Assembly (NCBI GenBank): GCA_003152165.1
Contig: PLZO01000119.1
Span: forward strand, 1 to 36,771
Length of the DNA stretch: 36,771 bases
Reading direction: 5' to 3'
DNA from: Chloroflexota bacterium
GTDB lineage: Bacteria > Chloroflexota > Limnocylindria > Limnocylindrales > CSP1-4
Below, one piece after another: positions 33,715-36,771 of the stretch. Position 1 is the first letter of the stretch. Every line of letters starts with the position of its first letter. The notes under the pieces were generated by a model that saw nothing but the letters and a program-made list of their open reading frames with translations, did not search any database and had not been told where the DNA came from. Both the position numbers and the translations under genes were made by a program.

Positions 33715-34485
33715 CTAGCTGTCGAGCGTGGCGGCCATCGTTGGCCGAAAATGGGCCGGAAGGATCCGGTTCCGGACGTACCACACGGCCGCGAGCGAGG
33801 CGACGACGTAGATCGCGAGGAGGATGACCAGCGTGGCGTCGCTCCACGTCCACACGATGCCGATCCCCTCGCCCGCCCAGAAAGTCCCGAAGGTTGTGAG
33901 CATGAGGCCGACCGCGAACTTCAGGCCGTTCTCCGGCACGTTCGCGAGCGGTCGATGGACCGCCGCGCCCACGATGAGGACGAGGACGCCGGCGACCGTC
34001 GCGCCGAGCGCCGCCGGACCGAGCTGGTTCGCCGAAGCCCCGAAAGTAACGACGATGAACGCCACTTCGAGACCCTCGAGGAGGACGCCCTTGAACGCGA
34101 CGGTGAAGCTGATCCAATCCATGCCCGAGGCGGGGACCGGTGCCTCATCGCGCATCGCCGCGATCTCGCGCTGGTAGATGGCAGCCTCGTCATGCTTCGC
34201 CTTCGCACCTGCTGCGCGGAGGATCGCCTTGACGAGCCACTGGAGCCCGTAGATGACGAGGAAGCCGCCCACGACAAGCCGGAGCACGGCGATCGGCAAC
34301 AACAGGACGATCGCCGTACCGAAGACGCCGACGAGGAGGGACAGGACGATGACGGCGGCGACCACGCCGAGGAGGGTCGACCGCCATTGGCGGGTCACCC
34401 CGACCGCGAGGACGATCGTCAGCGCCTCGACGAACTCGACGATCGAGGCGAGGAACGCCGGCAGGGCGGCGAGCGCAAGATTCAC
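33715..34485 (-). CDS. COG4280-type integral membrane protein with two E-x-x-E repeats
   Basis: The 256-residue protein has about seven hydrophobic helices and two related acidic motifs on helices: SIVEFVEALTIVLAVGV near the N-terminus and LLEGLEVAFIVVTFGA after the central loop. Such duplicated E..E motifs also occur in UPF0016/TMEM165 cation transporters and in FTR1-like proteins, so a metal-ion transport role is plausible but unproven. A charged cytoplasmic loop (residues about 90-120) separates the halves. The GTG at 34485 has AAGGAGAG upstream. It is divergent from a ChrB-like gene, which hints at metal or oxyanion stress. Confidence 0.7.
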   Translation of the reverse strand: MNLALAALPAFLASIVEFVEALTIVLAVGVTRQWRSTLLGVVAAVIVLSLLVGVFGTAIVLLLPIAVLRLVVGGFLVIYGLQWLVKAILRAAGAKAKHDEAAIYQREIAAMRDEAPVPASGMDWISFTVAFKGVLLEGLEVAFIVVTFGASANQLGPAALGATVAGVLVLIVGAAVHRPLANVPENGLKFAVGLMLTTFGTFWAGEGIGIVWTWSDATLVILLAIYVVASLAAVWYVRNRILPAHFRPTMAATLDS

Positions 34486-34524
34486 TACAGCTCTCCTTCA
34501 TTGCCGAGTGTCAGTAGGTGAATG

Positions 34525-34554
34525 TTACTGCTGCTACATCGGCACAGATATTAT
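34525..34554 (+). promoter_or_regulatory. Possible promoter for the ChrB-like gene
   Basis: TTACTG (34525-34530) and TATTAT (34549-34554) are 18 bases apart in the relatively AT-rich part of the 177-base divergent gap. The -10 is good and the -35 weak. A start here leaves a leader of about 100 bases before the chosen ATG. Confidence 0.35.
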
Positions 34555-34662
34555 GTCGTCAGGTGCGACGTCGGTCAATGGTCGGATCAGTGAGCTGGAG
34601 GGCGCCGTATCATGCCGGAGGAACCCACCCGGCCCGCCGCCCTACCCCCTCTGGAGATCGCC

Positions 34663-35433
34663 ATGCCGACGACGCGGCCGACCCGCTTCATGCTCCTCGT
34701 CTACCGCATGCCGGCCCGCCCGACGGCGAACCGCGTGTATGTCTGGCGGATGCTCAAGAAGCTCGGCGCCGTCCACCTCCAGCAGTCCGTGACGGTCTTC
34801 CCGCAGAACCAGCAGATCGCCCACGAGCTCGAGCCGCTGCTCGAGAAGATCACCGATTCGGCGGGCGAGTACCACCTCCTGCCGCTCCGCCAGCTGTCGA
34901 CCGTGGAAGCGGACAAGCTCGTCGCGAGGTTCGTCGACCAGACGGCCCGCCACTACGACGAGATCATCGAGAACTGCGAGATCAACTTCGCGAAGGAGAT
35001 CGAGTTCGAGACGTTCCGCCGCAACTTCACGTACGAGGAGGCCGAAGAGATCCGGGCCGAATACGAGAAGCTCATCAACTGGTTCGAGCGGGTGAACCAG
35101 CGCGACTGGTTCGGCGCCCCGAATCGCGAAGCCGCCCTCAGCTGGCTCAAGCGGTGCCGCCGGCTCCTCGACGCCTTCGAAGCCCAGGTCTTCCGCACCC
35201 AGGCCGCCGCCGACGAGCGCCAGGGCTCGGCGCTCGGCACGACGAGCGCCAGGTCCACGTGCCGAGTGGGTCGACGCGGACGTGCCACGTCTCTCTCGAG
35301 CTCCGGACCGCGGGTCGTTTCGGAACCGCCGGACGACGCGCAGGATCCGGACGCCCTGGACGTCGCGGACCGGCCCGACGACGAGGCGTCCCTTGCCGAC
35401 GGTGGAACGCCCGCCGCCGACAGCACCGTCTGA
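34663..35433 (+). CDS. ChrB-like N-terminal domain protein with unusual C-terminal tail
   Basis: The first 180 residues match the ChrB N-terminal domain: FMLLVYRMPARPTANRVYVW, RMLKKLGAVHLQQSVTVFPQ, then a helical part with EINFAKEIEFETFRRNFTYE and ALSWLKRCRRLLDAFEAQVF. This domain occurs in chromate-resistance regulators and related proteins. The normal C-terminal ChrB domain is missing; residues 180-256 are a basic then acidic low-complexity stretch with no similarity I recognise, perhaps read-through after a frameshift near 35230. The ATG at 34663 has GGAG 6 bases upstream; an earlier start at 34612 is less likely. Confidence 0.75.
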   Translation: MPTTRPTRFMLLVYRMPARPTANRVYVWRMLKKLGAVHLQQSVTVFPQNQQIAHELEPLLEKITDSAGEYHLLPLRQLSTVEADKLVARFVDQTARHYDEIIENCEINFAKEIEFETFRRNFTYEEAEEIRAEYEKLINWFERVNQRDWFGAPNREAALSWLKRCRRLLDAFEAQVFRTQAAADERQGSALGTTSARSTCRVGRRGRATSLSSSGPRVVSEPPDDAQDPDALDVADRPDDEASLADGGTPAADSTV

Positions 35434-35449
35434 GGTCGGCTTTGGAGAG

Positions 35450-35692
35450 CGATCGCGGCCTTGGCGGTGCGACCTCGCCCGACCGCCGTCGGCCGGTGAT
35501 GGACGCCGGCTCTTCTACCGTTCACGCCGATCCGCCCTACGAGAAGCGTGAGCGTGTCCAGCGGCTTCTCCGCAGCCTCGAGGTCGAGCCGGGAGCGCAA
35601 CGCGTCGTGATCCCGTTCGGTCACCGTAATCCTGCCCTGGAGGCGCACGGTGATCGGCCCGACCTTGGCCTTCAACGTACCCCCGCTCAAAC
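35450..35692 (-). pseudogene. CoxG family fragment
   Basis: The minus strand reads LSGGTLKAKVGPITVRLQGR, then ITVTERDHDALRSRLDLEAA and EKPLDTLTL, which aligns with residues about 48-98 of the intact coxG at 22108 (GTLKVKVGPIGVKLNGK). A frameshift then leads to SITGRRRSGEVAPPRPRS. Both ends are missing. It is a decayed second CoxG, which suggests that another molybdenum hydroxylase unit once lay here. The rest of 35434-35792 holds the leader of the IS30 element and nothing else I recognise. Confidence 0.7.
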
Positions 35693-35792
35693 CGGTGCCG
35701 GAACCATTACCTGCTGATCGAGTCGGCGGGTTCAAGTCGTCAGCGCAACGAGTCCTGTGAGATGAATCGACACAGATCGCAGGAGGACGTTG

Positions 35793-36771
35793 ATGCAGGG
35801 TCGACATGGACACCTGACAGCCGAGCAGAAGCAGTTGGCCTTCCGGCTCCGGGCGCAGGGCTGGCGGCTGGTGGACATCGCCAGGGAGATCGGTTGCACA
35901 GCGCCGATGGTCGGGCTCATGGTGCGCGACGGCAAGCACGGGCACGGCCAGCCGTTCAGCTGGCAGCCGCGGCGAGGGTGTCTCACGATCAGTGAGCGAG
36001 AGCAGATCCTGCTCGGGATCGGCCGGCGTGAGTCGCTGAGCGCGATCGCCCGACGGCTGGGCCACGCTCCCTCGACGATCGCCCGTGAGGTGCCGGCCAG
36101 CGGCGGTCGCGAGCACTACTCGGCCTGGCATGCGCACCAACGCGCCTGCGCGGAGGTTCGGCGTCCCAAGCCCCTTGGAAACTGCGGCACGGACGGCTCC
36201 TGCGGGAGGTCTCCCAGCGCCTCGAGCAGCTCTGGTCGCCCCAGGAGATTGCCCGGCGCCTACGATTGGATTACCCCGACGACCCGGAGATGCGGGTGAG
36301 CCACGAGACGATCTACCAGTCACTCTTCGTCCAGGGCCGAGGCGAGCTGCGCCGGGAACTGGCCCGCTGTTTGCGCTCCGGACGCACGGCCCGCCGTCCC
36401 CAGGGCCGGGTGGAGAAGCGCGGGCGCCTGCCCGGGATGGTCATGATCTCCGAGCGCCCCGCCGAGGCAGACGATCGTGCGCTTCCGGGACACTGGGAGG
36501 GCGACATCATCCTGGGCGAAGGCGGTCGCAGCGCCGTGGGGACGCTCGTGGAGCGGACAAGCCGGTTCCTGCTCCTCCTCCACCTCGACAGCCACCGTTC
36601 CGCCGAGGCCGTCGACGTGGCGATGCGCACGGCCGTCGAGACCCTGCCGAAGGAGCTCTGGCGCTCCATCACCTGGGACCAGGGCGCCGAGATGGCTAAC
36701 CACGCGGCCTTCACCGTCGCCACCGACATCCCGATCTTCTTCTGCGACCCGCACGCGCCCTGGCAGCGCGG
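35793..36771 (+). mobile_element. IS30-family insertion sequence, transposase with a frameshift, cut by the window end
   Basis: From the ATG at 35793 (AGGAGG 6 bases upstream) the reading is HLTAEQKQLAFRLRAQGWRL, VDIAREIGCTAPMV, then LTISEREQILLGIGRRESLS, AIARRLGHAPSTIAREV. A frameshift near 36175 leads to SPQEIARRLRLDYPD, then SHETIYQSLFVQG, LPGHWEGDIILGEGGRSAVG (first Asp), VERTSRFLLLLHLDSHRSAE and ITWDQGAEMANHAAF (second Asp). The final catalytic Glu region lies beyond the window. One indel separates the DNA-binding and catalytic parts. Programmed frameshifting is not typical of IS30, so it is probably inactive. Confidence 0.87.

Noticed and set aside
1-36771. CRISPR array, tRNA or rRNA genes
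   Set aside because: No regularly spaced repeats and no recognisable RNA gene sequences were seen on reading both strands.

Overview
This is a high-GC window. GTG and TTG starts are common, Shine-Dalgarno sites are clear, and operons use ATGA stop/start overlaps. The gene content (several Cox/xanthine-dehydrogenase-type molybdenum hydroxylases, a type 2 isopentenyl diphosphate isomerase, UbiD/UbiX, small DUF2269 and COG4280 membrane proteins) would fit a soil or freshwater Chloroflexota or another high-GC bacterium. That placement is inference; no rRNA, tRNA or other phylogenetic marker is present.

Layout. Positions 1-3900 are a graveyard of mobile elements and broken genes: group II intron reverse transcriptase, two IS630 pieces, a kinase remnant, a tyrosine recombinase remnant, IS3 and IS110 pieces and a P-loop ATPase remnant. 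One intact small membrane gene (DUF2269) sits among them. Positions 3981-31936 form a catabolic island. In order it holds: molybdenum hydroxylase operon 1 (FAD, Mo and 2Fe-2S subunits); flavin prenyltransferase UbiX, divergent from type 2 IPP isomerase; a recently broken 4,5-dihydroxyphthalate-decarboxylase-like gene; an alpha/beta hydrolase; hydroxylase operon 2 (a paralogue of operon 1); a thiamine-diphosphate decarboxylase-type enzyme, divergent from an ornithine-cyclodeaminase-like enzyme; hydroxylase operon 3 (2Fe-2S and Mo subunits only) followed by coxG; a cyclic amidohydrolase and a UbiD decarboxylase; a KRCGH-type lyase of the isocitrate lyase/PEP mutase family with a PrpF-type isomerase; an asparaginase and a GntR/FCD regulator; and an enoyl-CoA hydratase family enzyme. 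Positions 31937-36771 are again mostly debris (NRAMP, SDR, IS1380, CoxG and IS30 remnants). They also carry an intact two-gene membrane operon divergent from a ChrB-like gene.

How the genes may work together. The set resembles a ring-hydroxylation, decarboxylation and ring-opening pathway for a (hetero)aromatic acid. Molybdenum hydroxylases would add oxygen from water to the ring, the prenyl-FMN enzyme UbiD would remove a carboxyl group, the amidohydrolase would open a cyclic amide, and the isomerase, lyase and hydratase-family enzymes would process the resulting acids. The lyase plus PrpF-type isomerase pair recalls the end of anaerobic nicotinate breakdown. UbiD, UbiX, a molybdenum hydroxylase and an enoyl-CoA hydratase family enzyme together recall furan-carboxylate breakdown. 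Neither pathway is complete here, and the substrate is unknown.

The most notable unexplained signal is a set of related short sites (variants of TGTAYGCA, read in either direction) in the regulatory gaps of most transcription units. At three or four of them the site or a neighbouring palindrome lies on or just after a recognisable -10 box. Some sites flank and overlap the start of the GntR/FCD gene itself. I infer one regulon spanning the island, probably run by that GntR protein.
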